64,000 nucleotides of DNA from Sapria himalayana (lineage: Eukaryota; Streptophyta; Magnoliopsida; Malpighiales; Rafflesiaceae): contig JAREIK010012223.1 in the NCBI GenBank assembly GCA_029783825.1, positions 1 to 64,000 of the forward strand, in the 5' to 3' direction. A model generated the notes under the pieces. The model had not been told where the DNA came from, did no database searches, and saw only the letters and a program-made list of their open reading frames with translations. Shown here one piece after another: positions 39,670-51,889 of the stretch. The position numbers were made by a program, and so were the translations under genes. The first letter of the stretch is position 1; each line of letters begins with the position of its first letter.

Positions 39670-40212
39670 ATAATATTGTAGTATATATGTACATATATAC
39701 TATAGTGTATATGTACATATACTAGCATTTCACTAGTTACATATATTACTGTAGTATATGTACATATAATCTACAGTATTATATGTACATATATACTAAG
39801 TACATATATACTTAGTATATATGTACATATAATACTGTAGTATTATATGTACATATGCTGAGTATATATGTATGTATATATTGAGCATATACATACTTAT
39901 ATACCGATTATATACGTACGTATATATTGAGTATATATATATGTATATTCTCAGTATATACATACATAAATACTATAGTATATATGTACATATATACTCG
40001 GTATATAAGTACTTATATACTATAGTATATAAGTACATATATACTTTGTATATAAGTATTGATATACTATAGTATATACGTACATATATACTTTGTATAT
40101 AAGTATTGATATACAATAGTATATACGTACATATATACTCGGTATATACATACGTATATACTAAGTATATACGTAGGCATATATGGTATATATGTAGGTA
40201 TATACTTCTGCT
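39670..40212. repeat. Palindromic satellite, largest block
   Basis: About 27 units of roughly 20 bases (TATATGTACATATATACT, CTATAGTATATACGTACATA) with all stages of divergence. It ends directly upstream of the MYB fragment leader. A further block follows the fragment at 40974-41222. Confidence 0.88.
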
Positions 40213-40396
40213 TTTGAAAGCATCTCTATATCAAAACATACTATATGAGACTCTATTTAGTTTTAGTGTCTCTTTATGAAGAGAATTGCAGGACTCTCAA
40301 ATCTTATTCTTCTTCATATAGCTCTGCCCTACATATAGATGGGAGTGTGACTTTGATCGTCACTTATTACACGTATGGCTATCACATAATTTAGAG

Positions 40397-40661
40397 ATGG
40401 GTTGCCAACCCTGTTGTGATAAACTCAGGATTAGGAAAGGGTCGTGGACTGCTGATGAAGATGAGAAACTCATCAACTTTATCCTCACCAATGGCTAGTG
40501 CTATTGGAGTGCCATCCCAAAGCTCGCCGGATTACCACGGTGTGGCAAGAGCTACCGCCTTCACTTGACTAATTATCTTCGCCCAGGCTTAAAAAGAGGA
40601 CTTCTTACTATCTCTGAAGATTAGCTGGTCATCAATCTTCATGCTTGTCTAGGCAACAAGT
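40397..40661 (+). pseudogene. R2R3-MYB transcription factor fragment (MYB20/43/85-like)
   Basis: From ATG at 40397 the frame reads MGCQPCCDKLRIRKGSWTAD, then EDEKLINFILTNG, a TAG at 40496, [36 protein letters not shown], a TAG at 40622, and LVINLHACLGNK. This is the complete R2 repeat and most of R3 of a plant MYB; the INFILTNG and LKRGLL wording points to the MYB20/43/85 group, known as secondary-wall regulators. At 40660 a GTGAGC donor is kept where the second intron of R2R3 genes lies, and the rest of R3 and the C-terminus are missing. There is no first intron. Both tryptophan positions in LRWTNYL are altered. Dead captured fragment lying between two satellite blocks. Confidence 0.93.
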
Positions 40662-40973
40662 GAGCTTAATTTCTCTATTTTTTTGTTTCACACACACACA
40701 ATCATATATCGACAACCCCATACTTTGATCATGATATGTAAACAGGATTTTATGCTTTACTTTAACATTTAAACTAGTGATAATTTAGTACTAAATTTTT
40801 TTATATGTGCCAACTAAATTCACAGAATGCCTAGGAATTTAATGAACTATTTTGTTTTGTTTTGTTTTGAACAAGATTAGGGATGTTGTAACTAGATTAT
40901 GGTCAACCCATATATCAATAACCCTATCGGAGAAAAAATCAAGTTCGGGGTGAAATTTTTTCTAGTGTACACA

Positions 40974-41222
40974 TATGCTCGGTATATACGTACGTATATA
41001 CTATAGTATATACGTACTTATATACTCGATATATACGTACTTATATATTGTACTATATACATACATATATACTCGGTATATATGTACTTATATATTGTAG
41101 TATATACATACGTATATACTGTGGTATATACATATGTATATACTCAGTATATATGTTCTTATATACTATAGTATATATGTACATATATACTACAGTATTA
41201 TATGTACGTATATATAATCACT
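40974..41222. repeat. Palindromic satellite block after the MYB fragment
   Basis: GTACGTATATACTATAGTAT-type 20-base units continuing the pattern of 39670-40212. Confidence 0.85.
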
Positions 41223-41559
41223 AGCCTCGGGTGACACACACACACATGAGAATAATTAGTAAAATAAATCACGAGAAAGATAAACAACTGCTTATCCCTA
41301 AATTGCCACGAGAAAGAATAATACCATCTACTTCTAAGAACAAATGAAAGAAAAAGTTTGATTTAAAACAAAACAATTATCTTTTATTGCTTCACTTTCA
41401 GAAACATCCATATTATTTTGCATGCTAGAATGTACAATAAGAGACCACCATCCAATCATGTATAAAAGCTAGTGGCTAAGTCAAAAGGAGCATATTCATA
41501 TTCCTTTGAGAATTACTATGGAAACAACTATCCTCCACATTTCAATCTTGGAAAAAATC

Positions 41560-43935
41560 TGGGTTTGACTGAGGTCTCCAAGCTGAGATAGATACTCACG
41601 GGCCTATGCTACAACACATAATTGTTCCACACGTAGAATGCATCAATAAACAGCTTCACAAAAAAATATCACTGGTGGAGCTTGGAAATATATTTAAAGA
41701 AAATAACATGCACATACACATACATATAGATGATGGATGTGTGGGCATAGTTTTATGCATGCAAACATACACACCTATATACAGATGTACCATGTTACAG
41801 TATACCTAATTTCATGGTGAAGAATGAAAAGTGCAGAAAAATATAGGTCATGTCTTTTTGTGATGTCGAGTGTCTTCATCCAAAAATAATAGATCTCAAG
41901 TTCAAAACTCAACAGTTAATGCATCTCCAGATTTCAAGGATACGATCATCAAAATATTAATCTCTCAAACCTCATGGTTAGCAGGAGACTTTTGCACTGA
42001 ATAAGATCTTTATTAATGAATAAAAATTATGAACTCAACTAATACAAGTTTGAGAAAAATATTGCAATAATTTTGATTTTGTTGATTATAAAAAGATCAT
42101 TTCGTGGTAAAATATATTTTACAAAGAAAACTTTTGTGGAGGGGCTAGCACAAAATTATGAACTACAAAATTATTGAGAAAATGTTTATGTACTAATAAG
42201 AGTTGATAAACAAATTCTCAATTTTTAGAGATTAGAAACAGCACATTAAAGAAGTTTCTCTGCTGCAACAAACTATGATTATGAAAATGACTATACAATA
42301 AGAGGAAGAACTGCATCATTAGAATTACATGTCAAACATTCTCAGAGTGGCGGGTGTATGACAAGAAGAGAAAAAAAATTTTATTTTACACACCTCAAGT
42401 GCTGATAACCTTGAATACAACCAATACAGAATAATGAAAATGTAAGCATTCTCCAAATTCCAAAAGTGAAATCAATGAAAAAGATTGACCAGCCTATCTT
42501 GAGCAGCATGTGTAGGTAGCTTGATATGAATTTGAGAAATATGCAGGGTGAACAGTAGACCTGCAAATGTTGTAGAGTTCTTTATCACACAAACCACATC
42601 ATTTTACCTCACCTCGGATACCCTACTTGTTCACTCAAGCACATGAGATGTACATGAGCATAACATTATTTTGGGATTAGAGCATACTAAATCATTAACC
42701 CATTTTAATGCTGCAGGCACATGCTAGCAAATCATGAAAGTTGTTCATTACCTCCAGCCACACTGAAGTAGTTTCAGCTTCTTGTGAACAATTACTGACT
42801 AATAAAAATGGTATTCCCTGGTTGAATAGCCTGCAAAGAAAGAAACAATTTTCTCTGTAGTGAAAAGAAAAAATAAACACCAAATTAAATAGTGACACAA
42901 AAAATTTAAATTATTCAAATGAAGTGCATATAGAAAATTAACAATACAAATTTGAAGGAAAATAAGGGATTTGATGGGTCTCCACTTCTAGTGAGTGCAT
43001 TTATATTAATCAATATATAACAATAAGTTACAAGGAATGCCCTACCAAGCACATCCATTATGTTTATGATCATATTTTCATTTAATTCAAAGATCATCAA
43101 TGCTATGTTTCATTATGATCTAGTCCACCCAGATCATTATAACTCATAAGTACCAACATTGGACATGCCATTAAAATTTATGGGCAAAAACTCCGACGAA
43201 GCTTCTTGTTCATGATCAGGTGTTAAAATAACAAATCCATCAGCTAGGAGCGAAATGGATTTCTCATTTCTGTTTTAAACCTATAATTTTGGACCCACCA
43301 TGTCCAGCATAAACTAAAAATTAAAAAGAAAAACTTTAAACCATTTTTGATTGTGATAGCTACATCAACAACACGACAATAGCCAAACCAATTAGATGCA
43401 TGATAAGTAATTCAATTTGACAAAGAGGAAGTAATTTCATTTTGATAGTATGTTGTTCCCCTTATGATGACAGATATAAGTAACCATAGCTAAAAAAACA
43501 TACAACATAGAACTTCTTAGTGCTCTTGATTGTGGACTTTAGGTTCTCCAATGTCTCTTGGTGATATTGTGCATTACCCCATGAAAAATCAAATCTCACC
43601 ACTACAAAATGAAACTCGGCAATGAAATCCAATCAGTTCTCAATGAAAAGAAAACCCACGAAAAAGGAATACTAAGTACTACTAGACATTCTCACATAGA
43701 GGCATCTAGAAATGGTGTCGATGATTCGAGACTTGGGACCTAACGTATCGACAATCTTTGTCATTGCAAGAAAGATATTATACAACGCAATAAACAAAAT
43801 CAAAAAATCGCAGCTCTTAACAAGCACATTAAAAGTAATAAAAAATAAGCTATGAAAAACTTACGAGCTTGGATTGCTCAAGATTGGATCCCATCCCTAT
43901 GGATACCTCGAGAAAAAGATGACTTGAGTTCATAT
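41560..43935 (-). pseudogene. Cytosolic pyruvate kinase gene fragment, antisense
   Basis: Minus-strand blocks run in protein order. About 43935-43860: LFLEVSIGMGSNLEQSKL. About 43765-43690: AMTKIVDTLGPKSRIIDTIS. About 43605-43495: FDFSWGNAQYHQETLENL and KSTIKSTKKF. 42836-42750: AIQPGNTIFIS, then after a frameshift ETTSVWLEV. About 42560-42385: [19 protein letters not shown]. About 41625-41560: LSQLGDLSQTQIFSKIE. They follow the N-terminal half of plant cytosolic pyruvate kinase, the last ATP-forming enzyme of glycolysis. AG/GT intron borders remain around blocks (for example before AIQPGN). The catalytic lysine/acidic region after KIE and the rest are absent. Several stops and insertions make it non-functional. 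Confidence 0.88.
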
Positions 43936-43939
43936 TGAC

Positions 43940-45864
43940 GTCTTAATTACCTATTTAAAAACACAATACCTATTTTCCTACAAAAGATGTGATATGGTGC
44001 CTTCAGAGTTTGTGAATGAGCCAGTGGCAACCAGTAACCACCTGCCTATTTACAAACAACATCACGAAGAATGCCAAGAAGGTTGGCTGAACAAGTTCTA
44101 CAGGCCACAGATGAAAGCTGTCAACCACTAGACTAAAGAAGAGAGTAACCAATGGCATATTCCCACATGAAATGTCTAAATTCTAATGTCTCAATTTATT
44201 TATTATTAATATAATATGAAATAATTATAAAAGCATAAAATTTGAATATTTTAGTCATTATAAATTTTAATCTTTGAAGTGTTCATTTAATAACCACACT
44301 TAGATATTTATTTTTTTAATCATCAAAATTTTTTTGATGTAATTAAAACTTCTATGTATTAATCTTTAAATATCAATTGATTATCTTTTAAATTATATGA
44401 AAATTTGAATTTTTTTTAATTCAAAATTTTAAATTCTTTTAGTCATTATTTTTTAAAAGATTCCTATAATCATAAAAATATTTTATGATTATAGGAATAA
44501 TATTAATATTTACTTGCTTATTCATTAATTTATATATTTTTATTAATTTTCTTATTTAATCAAAGAATTTTTTATTTTAGCATTTTATTAGTTGTAATTT
44601 TTATTTATGTTTATTTTTTAATTAAAATATTTTCAAATTTATTATAATTAAATAATAAATTATATATTGTTTTTAATACAAATATTTAAATATCATAGTT
44701 ACAAATATCAAAAAAATATTTTGTATACTTTTTTAATTAATCTTTAATCAAATAAATAATTATTTGTCTTATTTAATATAAATTTTTTTTCGTATTTATA
44801 TAATTATGAAATTTATTTATAATATCCTATTTTTATAATTATACAAGGAAATTGTATCTTTCAAAGATTGCTCATTTATAGACTATGACATACCTTTAAT
44901 ATAAAAAATTACAAAAAATATTAAAATAAATAATGCTAACAAAATTAAATTATCATAAATTTGCGACAGAAATTATCAAAAGCCCAAATAGCTAGGGAAA
45001 AATCCCTAGCTTAATGCAGATAATTATATATAAAATTATGGAATTATCGCTTCCAATTATATTAAAAATTATAAAAAAATAAATTAAGATAATTATTTAG
45101 CCACATATTTTATCTCTATCCAATTATATTTTAACATAATATTGATGTCAATAAAGATATATATATTAAAGTATTATAAAGAATGTGTTTTATATGTGGG
45201 ATGTAAAGTAAATTTGTTACATCTATAAAATTTCATTAAGATTCAATGTTAAGTTGATATTTTCTTATCATGGTTATAAATGAGCTGACAGGACAACTAT
45301 GAAAATAGATACATTGATATATGCTATATATAGATAATATTTTCATAATAAATGAAACTATTACAAATTTAAATTAAAAATTAGAAAGATAGCACATGTT
45401 TGAGAGTAAAAATTTAAAAATAAAAGATTAAAAATAAAATATTTAATTTGTAACTTTAATTTTAAATTGAAAAAATCAATTTCTAAAAATATAATTAATT
45501 TCGAAATTTATGATTTATAATTCAAAAGAAAGATATTTTTTTTAAAATATTAAATAATAAACTAAAACAATTGACCAAAATAAAGTATAATAGAAAAATA
45601 TATTGTAGACTACAAAATGTAATAATATTAAAAAAATAATTAATTACTCAATTAATGATTCATAATGTTACTTTTTATAAGAAAAAATATACATAGGATG
45701 GTTGTTATAGATAAGTGTTTGATAAGATGAATGTGCATCTTATTAATCTCTTCTAAGAGATGCAAACTATAATAAAAAAATCTACTTTGATAACTTATTA
45801 ATCTAAACACTATATCCCTAATTTGAATAAAAAGAGTTGATCAATAAGATAAATTTCTTACTTA
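43940..45864. other. AT-rich spacer with a degenerate family end at 44971
   Basis: 43940-44170 is complex but unrecognised. 44170-45860 is AT-rich without supportable genes. At 44971, AATTATCAAAAGCCCAAATA then GCTAGGGAAAAATCCCTAGC resembles the inverse of the 52168 end (both share AAAAGCC). Its upstream triplet AGA equals the triplet after 52168. Confidence 0.5.
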
Positions 45865-46090
45865 CCAAATGAAGTTTTTCAGACGCCTGCAAATTATTTT
45901 CCCTTAGTTGAATCTGAACACATCATGAGAAATATTGTATAAGACTATGAAATTTACACGTAAAACTTCTAATTGCATCATAAAAGACTACTAGACCACA
46001 TACCTATCTTGTATGGAGCCGGTGGGATTTCTCTCGAGGCTTGAACACATTGTATGGGTTGGTTTCATTAATAGGTGGAGGAGGCTACAA
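45865..46090 (-). pseudogene. Enhancer-of-polycomb-like (EPL1-type) gene fragment, antisense
   Basis: Minus strand 46085-46010 reads PPPPINETNPYNVFKP, REKSHRLHTR, followed by a GTATGT donor. After a roughly 90-base intron with a TTCAG acceptor, 45925-45875 reads IQLRENNLQASEKLHL and a GTAAGTAAG donor. This is the hallmark NPYNVFRPREKAHRLHTRRM and QRRENN region of plant enhancer-of-polycomb-like proteins, subunits of NuA4-type histone acetyltransferase complexes. Only about 45 codons and two introns' borders remain. Captured fragment. Confidence 0.85.
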
Positions 46091-46289
46091 AATCAACCAC
46101 ACCCCATGACACCAACTACTTAGCCAAAACATCAGTAAAATGAAAATAATTCAAAACACAAATAAATAGCAAGTAGGCAATAGAATCTGTAAAAGCAACT
46201 CCCATGATTCATTAACCACTGAAACTATTATTGATGAGTAATGTGAAAGAGAAATCAAAAGGGTCATGTTGTGCTAGAAAGGCCCATTA

Positions 46290-46938
46290 TAGTGTGGCAT
46301 ATATGGTTAGTTATATGTTATTATACATATAGCATATATTGTTATAAATAATTATAAATAGTTAAACATATAGTTATATATAGATTATTCATACAAGTAA
46401 TTATAAGTAATTATACATAAATGTATACAAAGTTATAAACAAATATATATATTTACATATATGTATACATATGTGTATATATAGTTACAAATATAGTTAT
46501 ATTTAATTATATAGTGTTATATAGTTATACAAATATTTATATATAGGTATACACATAATGCTAAACATTAATGTGTATGTTGTTATATATGTAATTATAA
46601 ATATAATTACATGTGGTTATACATATCGTTACACATATAGTTATATTTATAATTATGCAAGTAGGTATATAAATTTTTTCTTTTAATTTTATATATTTAT
46701 ACATATAGTTATGTATAGGCATAGATACAGTAATATACATTATTATGCATTAATATATAAAAATGTATATTAAATATAAGTTGTTAATTATATATTTAAA
46801 TATAATTATGTATTAAGATTTTATTGTTATACATATAGTAAGATACAATTATTTATAGTTATATGTTATTATACATATAGTATATGCAGTTATAAATAGT
46901 CATATATAGTTAAAAATATAATTATATATATATATATA

Positions 46939-46996
<58 letters not shown>

Positions 46997-48100
46997 TCAT
47001 ACAAGTAGTTATATGTAGTTATACATAAATGTATACAAAGTTATAAACAAATATATAGATATATATATATGTATACATATATGTATACATAGTTACAAAT
47101 ATAGTTATATTTAATTATATATAGTTTTATATAGTAATACAAATATTTATATTTAGTTATACACATATAGCTAAACATAATGTTGTATGTTGTTATACAT
47201 ATAATTATAAATATAGTTACATGTTGTTATACATATAGTTACACATATAGTTAAATGTATATTTATACATGTAGATATATATATTTTTTCATATAATTTT
47301 ATATAATTATACATATAGTTATGTATAGGCATAGATATAACAAAAAACATTTTTATATAATAATATATAAAAATGTATATTAAATATATGTTGAAAATTA
47401 TATATTTAAATATAGTTATGTATAAAGTTTTTATAGTTATACATATACTAAGATACAATTATTTATAGTTTATACATATAGTACATGTAGTTATAAATAG
47501 TTATATATAGTTAAACATATAGATAGATCGATATATATATTCATACAAGTAGTTATATGTAGTTATGCATAAATGTATACAAAGTTATACACAAATATAT
47601 AGATTTACATGTATGTATACATAGTTACAAATATAGTTATATTAAAATATATAAAGTTTTATATAGTTATACAAATATTTATATATAGGTTTATAAATAT
47701 AGTTAAATATATAGAGTTTTATATAGTTTTAAATATATAGAGTTTTATACATATAGTAAATATATAGATTTACATAATGTTGTTATACATATAGTTATAC
47801 ATATAATTATACATATAGTTATACTTATATTTATACATGCAGGTATACATATTTTTTCATATAATTTAATATATTTATAGATATAGTTATGTAAAGGCAT
47901 AGATATAGTTAAATACATTTTTATATACTAATATATAAAATTATATATTAAATATATGTTGTTAATTATTATATTTTTATATAGTTATGTATAATATTTT
48001 TATAGTTATCATATAGTAAAAGACAATTATTTATAGTTATATGTTCTTATACCTATAGTATATATAGTTATAAATAGACTTATATAGTTAAAAATATAGT

Positions 48101-48158
<58 letters not shown>

Positions 48159-49223
48159 TACAAGTAGTTATATGTAGTTATACCTAAATGTATACAATGT
48201 TATAAACAAATATATATTTTTTACATATATGTATACATATTTACAAATATATCTATATTTAATTATATAGAGTTCTATATAATTATACAAATATTTATAT
48301 ATAGTTATAAACATAGGTTAACATAATGTTGTATATTGTTATACATGAAATTATAAATATAGTTACATGTGGTTATACATATAGTTACACATATAGTTAT
48401 ACTTATATTTATACATGCAGGTATATATATTTTTTCATAAAATTTAATATATTTATACATATAGTTATGTATAGGCATAGATATAGTTAAATACATTTTT
48501 ATATACTAATATATATAATTGTATATTAAATATATTTTTTTAATTATATAATTAAATATAGTTATGTATAATGTTTTTATAGTTATACATATAGCAAAAG
48601 ACAATTATTTATAGTTATATGTTCTTATACCCATATTTTATTTAGTTATAAATGGATTTATATTGTTAAAAATATAGTTATATATATATATATATATTCT
48701 TACAAGTAGTTATATGTAGTTATACATAAATGTAAACAAAGTTATAAACAAATATAAAAATTTACATATATGTATAGATAGTTACAAATATAGTTATATT
48801 TTGATATATATAGTTTTATATTGGTATACAAATATTTATATATAGTTATACACATATAGTTAAACATAATGTAGTATGTTGTTATACATGTATTTATAAA
48901 TATAATTACATGTGGTTATACATATTGTTCCATATATAGTTATACTTATATTTATACATGCAGGTATATATATATTTTATATAATTTAATATATTTATAC
49001 ATATAGTTATGTATAGGCATAGATATTTAAATACATTTTTATATACTAATATATAAAATTGTATATTAAATATATTTTGTTAATTATATATTTAAATATA
49101 GTTATGTATAATGTCTTTATTGTTATACATATAGTAAAAGACAATTATTTATAATTATATGTTCTTATACCTATATTATATTTAGTTATAAATAGATTTA
49201 TATAGTTAAAAATATAGATAGAT

Positions 49224-49259
<36 letters not shown>

Positions 49260-49310
49260 CTTTATATTCATATAAGTAGTTATGTATAGTTATACATAAA
49301 TGTATACAAA
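46290..49310 (+). repeat. Tandem repeat of a 540-610 bp AT-rich monomer, about five and a half copies
   Basis: The landmark ACAATTATTTATAGTT recurs at 46845, 47455, 48023, 48601 and 49141 (spacing 610, 568, 578, 540). Each copy carries GTAGTTATATGTAGTTATAC, GGTTATACATATAGTTACAC and GTTATGTATAGGCATAGATA in the same order, and a variable (TA)n or (CA)n tract (for example 46941-46980, 48100-48152). Short minus-strand ORFs (47171-47458, 48305-48496) are the same repeat-derived peptide. No gene. Confidence 0.9.
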
Positions 49311-49377
49311 ATTAATTCTAGATTTCTAGCTTCTTATTCCTTTTTCATATGCTCTCATAACATGTTTTGGTATATGT

Positions 49378-49660
49378 GAAGATGCATTATCTCATTCTGA
49401 TGTTGTAAAGAAGATGTGGGACTATATAAAAAAATAATCTACAAGTATGCCAACATTTATTGTCTTCACCTCCCCTTGATGATAATCTATGTTGCTATTC
49501 TTCAATTTCAATAAATCATAAAATTTTCTTGTTTTTAAAAAGGATCCATCATATAAAAAAAAGATGCGATGATAAGTTGAAAGAGCTACTTCACTGTAAA
49601 TCTTTCACTGGATTTGTAATCTCAAAGCTCTTATTTCCTCACTTCATGAAGAAGGAATAA
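49378..49660 (+). pseudogene. SWIB/MDM2-domain gene fragment
   Basis: 49378-49440 reads ALSHSDVVKKMWDYIKK, then after a one-base deletion NNLQ followed by a GTATGC donor. After an intron of about 100 bases with an AAAAG acceptor, DPSYKKK and, in a shifted frame, CDDKLKELLHCKSFTGFVIS and KLLFPHFMKKE end at a TAA (49658-49660). This is a whole C-terminal SWIB domain as in plant SWI/SNF-associated or DEK-type SWIB proteins. The intron position after NNLQ is the usual one in plant genes as I recall. Captured, frameshifted fragment; sense orientation. Confidence 0.85.
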
Positions 49661-49865
49661 TGAGCATTTTTGGTCACATGATTTTTGATATGTGTAGCTA
49701 AACAAGAAGAGATATATTTGGTGGCATTGTTGTTCTTTATTCTAGTTTTGTTCTTTGCTTGGCTGTTAACCTAACCATGATTCTTTGCAATACATCTACT
49801 GTGCAAACATGGAAACTATTTTGGAAGTTGATGATTTCAAGTGTCACATGTCCATACAGGTTTTG

Positions 49866-49930
49866 GTATTTGATTTTGATTTTGATTTTGATTTTGTTTT
49901 TGATTTTGATTGTGATTTTGATTTTTCTTT
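49866..49930 (+). repeat. Hexanucleotide repeat (GATTTT)n
   Basis: About ten GATTTT units, partly TTTGTT or GATTGT, giving an Asp-Phe run in one frame. The adjoining 49735-49800 sequence (GTTTTGTTCTTTGCTT) also occurs at 58043-58095 in the same orientation. Confidence 0.9.
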
Positions 49931-50029
49931 TGAAATGTTTTTGTTGGGAAATGAGAGTTATGTATCTGTGTTGATGAAGTTTGAGCCTTATAATCGATGC
50001 AGTTTGAGCATGCACGGAGAAGAGGAGAG

Positions 50030-51430
50030 CCAGAAGTGACCAGAAGAAAGCCAGATTACTTCCTTTAGTGCGAGCCAACACAAATTGGTGCAGCCAAAAT
50101 ATCTATCAGCCAAAATATAACTCACACACTAAATCATTTTTTATTATTTTATTTTTAATTTTTTAGCACTATATTTATTTTGTACACGGGCATAGTACAC
50201 TATTTGCATTCTTGCCCACACTTCCTCACAAAAATGCCACACTACATGCATATAACTACCCACAACCATTCCACACACACATCCACTCTGACACTATCAC
50301 ATGGCACATGCCATACTAGTACAAGATGTGGCACCCTATTATTGCATGGCAGACTACAATGGATGTCAGCTAACTTTTATTCGTTGCTCATATTTGCTCT
50401 AGATAATGACATTCAAATGGTGAAAACACTTGCTTTTATGCAGCATAAATGCAATCTCATCAATATCAGCTATGGCAAGCCCACTTTACTTCTAGAATAT
50501 GGTCATTTTATTGATCTTGTTAATGAAGTTTAAGTTATAGCTATTAACAATTGATTCTCATGTTGTTCCACATTCTGTGTTTCTAAGCCTATTTTTGTTT
50601 TCCCTGAATTATGAGTTGGTGGTGAGCAAGCACCATTATGTGTTTTTTAGTACTACTAGCAATAGTTGTCCAACATTGAGCACCATTGGTGCCCCTGGTG
50701 GTACCACATCATGTATTCGTTAACTATTAGCTCTTGATTTTTTTTCAACAAGTTTAATTTAGCAAGATAATAGGGACTCCTTGCAACCTATGATTACTCA
50801 AGAGCAAGCAATGAAGCTATATGATATAAACTTTGGTATTACGGCAGATGGTCATGAGCTTGATGGTAATAGCCATTAACATATGCGGGTTGCCTTAATA
50901 CAATGAGAATTATATATTCACATTGTACATTTATATGTTCTATTAATTTTTATATTAAGATTTTTAGATGTTAATGAACCAAAAGAGAGAGAGGAACATA
51001 TATTATAATATTACATTTCATGTGTGCATACACATGTAATAGTCCAAATGCTTGCATTGTGTGTGTCATAGACTACCAAGGCAAGGAATTCCTAGAGTTA
51101 GTAGTGCCTAAAGCACATTCCTATTCACAAAGCTTTATTTTTTAAAAAATTTTATAGTTTAATATGATATAAACATATTCACTGTTAATACTAGATCATG
51201 AGTTTTTAGATATGTGTTTTTAAATATGCGAGTTAAAGGCATGTATTTCAAGTTGTGAATACTAGATAATTACTAAATGTGCAATTCTAACATTTCATAG
51301 GCGCCTAATGCCATTCCTTCCTTGAACTATGATTTTATGACATTTGATATTTTGGAATCTATGGTTTCTTGTGATCTCGTTGACAATGAATATGACGTTA
51401 TGGCTAGGAACATCGGGGTTGGGGATTCGA
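50030..51430 (+). pseudogene. Unassigned coding-like stretches, possibly another captured gene
   Basis: Exon-like readings include ANFYSLLIFALDNDIQMVKT with FMQHKCNLINISYGKPTLLL (50360-50530), SNSCPTLSTIGAPGGTTS (about 50660-50715), [20 protein letters not shown] (about 50780-50840) and SLNYDFMTFDILESMVSCDL (about 51315-51375). They are less AT-rich than their surroundings and look like real protein, but I do not recognise the family and stops lie between them. A seventh or eighth capture is plausible; I give no function. Confidence 0.4.
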
Positions 51431-51439
51431 ATCTGTTGT

Positions 51440-51850
51440 TTTCGTAGTATATATGTACATATATACTATAGTATTATATATAAGGTAAAAGTTGTATTAC
51501 ATAATTTTACCATATTTTATCAAAATAAAACTTTTTTTATTTATTTATTTTAATTTGATTTATTGGTATAAATTTGATACGGATATGATACCATAATGTT
51601 CCCCATATAAAGCTTGCAGAAGTGAAGGGACATTAGAAAATGGTTAAAGTTACATGCAAATTAAACTAGGTCGTTCTTTCCATATTTGCAGAAACATAGA
51701 AATTAGAATTTTACTAGACATGACATAGGACGACTAGGATTGCTTTATATCAAGAGAAAGATGGTGAGTAGAGGAGCTGAGGGAGAGAAAGCAACATCAA
51801 TTTCATAGACAAATTAAACTTTAATATAAAAATTAAAAATATGTAATCAA
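51440..51850 (-). repeat. Inverted copy of the end-proximal module before the 52168 end
   Basis: A short satellite piece (51447-51482), then TTGATTTATTGGTATAAATT, GATATGATACCATAATGTTC, CTTGCAGAAGTGAAGGGACA and GAGCTGAGGGAGAGAAAGCA are diverged inverse counterparts of 34660-34890. Confidence 0.7.
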
Positions 51851-51889
51851 CTTTTTTGTAAAAAAATAAAATTGTGAAAATAATTTCGA

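Noticed and set aside
46290..49310. CRISPR-like or centromeric array
   Set aside because: Monomers of 540-610 bases without spacers; AT-rich satellite inside plant transposon DNA. No evidence for a centromere from this window alone.
49378..49660. The captured fragments as functional genes
   Set aside because: Each lacks large parts of its family and has frameshifts or stops; SWIB is the most complete but still has frame-breaking indels.
49737..50081. ORFs over the (GATTTT)n repeat with Asp-Phe or Ile-Lys runs
   Set aside because: Repeat-driven and open on both strands.
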